Below are positions 63,983 to 64,000 of a stretch of 64,000 bases of DNA, in pieces (positions within the stretch are counted from its first letter, which is position 1; every line of letters begins with the position of its first letter). Origin of the DNA: Favolaschia claudopus (taxonomy: Eukaryota > Basidiomycota > Agaricomycetes > Agaricales > Mycenaceae); NCBI GenBank assembly GCA_037176885.1, contig JAWWNJ010000054.1, forward strand, positions 62,001 through 126,000. Reading direction: 5' to 3'. The position numbers were made by a program, and so were the translations under genes. The notes below the pieces were generated by a model that worked only from the letters and a program-made list of their open reading frames with translations, was not told where the DNA came from and did no database searches.

Positions 63983-64000
63983 TACTCTATATCATATGTT

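Overview
The window looks like nuclear DNA of a filamentous basidiomycete, probably an Agaricomycete. The genes I could resolve have many short GT..AG introns (mostly 46-62 bp). The regulators are of the fungal Zn(II)2Cys6 type, and the mobile-element proteins (Gypsy gag, LINE EN/RT, Helitron, a DDE-type transposase N-terminus with a YVDGHERADV tail) read like Agaricomycete families. This is inference from reading; nothing was searched. No tRNA, rRNA or CRISPR was found.

The region is repeat-dominated. From 1 to 20 kb there is a broken Helitron N-terminus at the left edge, a LINE 3' end split by a 767-bp CACTG-ended element, a PD-(D/E)XK-like ORF whose start has become TTG, a two-exon transposase N-terminus (8938-10255), an AT-hook-bearing transposase-like relic with a TATA box (12.03-12.59 kb), a LINE endonuclease fragment (16.3-16.8 kb) and many MITE-like inverted-repeat elements. 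One of these, 14581-15640, contains CCCTAA telomere-like repeats.

At 20.9-22.4 kb lies the best gene of the window, a six-exon, 361-residue triple-RRM protein of the Nam8/TIA-1 type. It is followed by an internally deleted Gypsy element: gag, then a 3' LTR with a MITE inside it. From 25 to 33 kb there are TIR elements, a conserved TE-type fragment and a degenerate LINE on the minus strand (28.8-32.1 kb). That LINE is interrupted at 30277-31694 by a 1418-bp element with 28-bp terminal inverted repeats and a perfect 9-bp target duplication. The element carries a spliced N-terminal piece of a RecQ-type helicase and, facing it, an unrelated acidic ORF. Two much shorter elements (12591-12731 and 36538-36613) have related TAGNCTCG ends and also 9-bp duplications, so I read the three as one Mutator-like family with a gene-capturing (Pack-MULE-like) member. 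This is the main find.

From 33 to 45 kb: a three-unit tandem array with splice-like borders, more MITEs, two inverted 209-bp copies of one element, an importin-alpha fragment and a small secreted-protein 5' end with a clear TATA promoter. From 45 to 58.3 kb: a three-exon Zn(II)2Cys6 regulator (45887-46820), an eight-exon short-chain dehydrogenase (49163-50512) with a 5-nt frame problem at its start, a Cys-motif ORF, a region of overlapping ORFs whose coding strand I could not settle (51.6-55.2 kb), and a second Zn(II)2Cys6 reading frame (57743-58284). From 58.6 kb to the end there are transposase relics, a 201-bp direct repeat with one mismatch, and two more TA-flanked TIR elements. Apart from the RRM gene, the regulator and perhaps the dehydrogenase, most coding signals are mobile-element remains, often nested, so their relative insertion order can be read.
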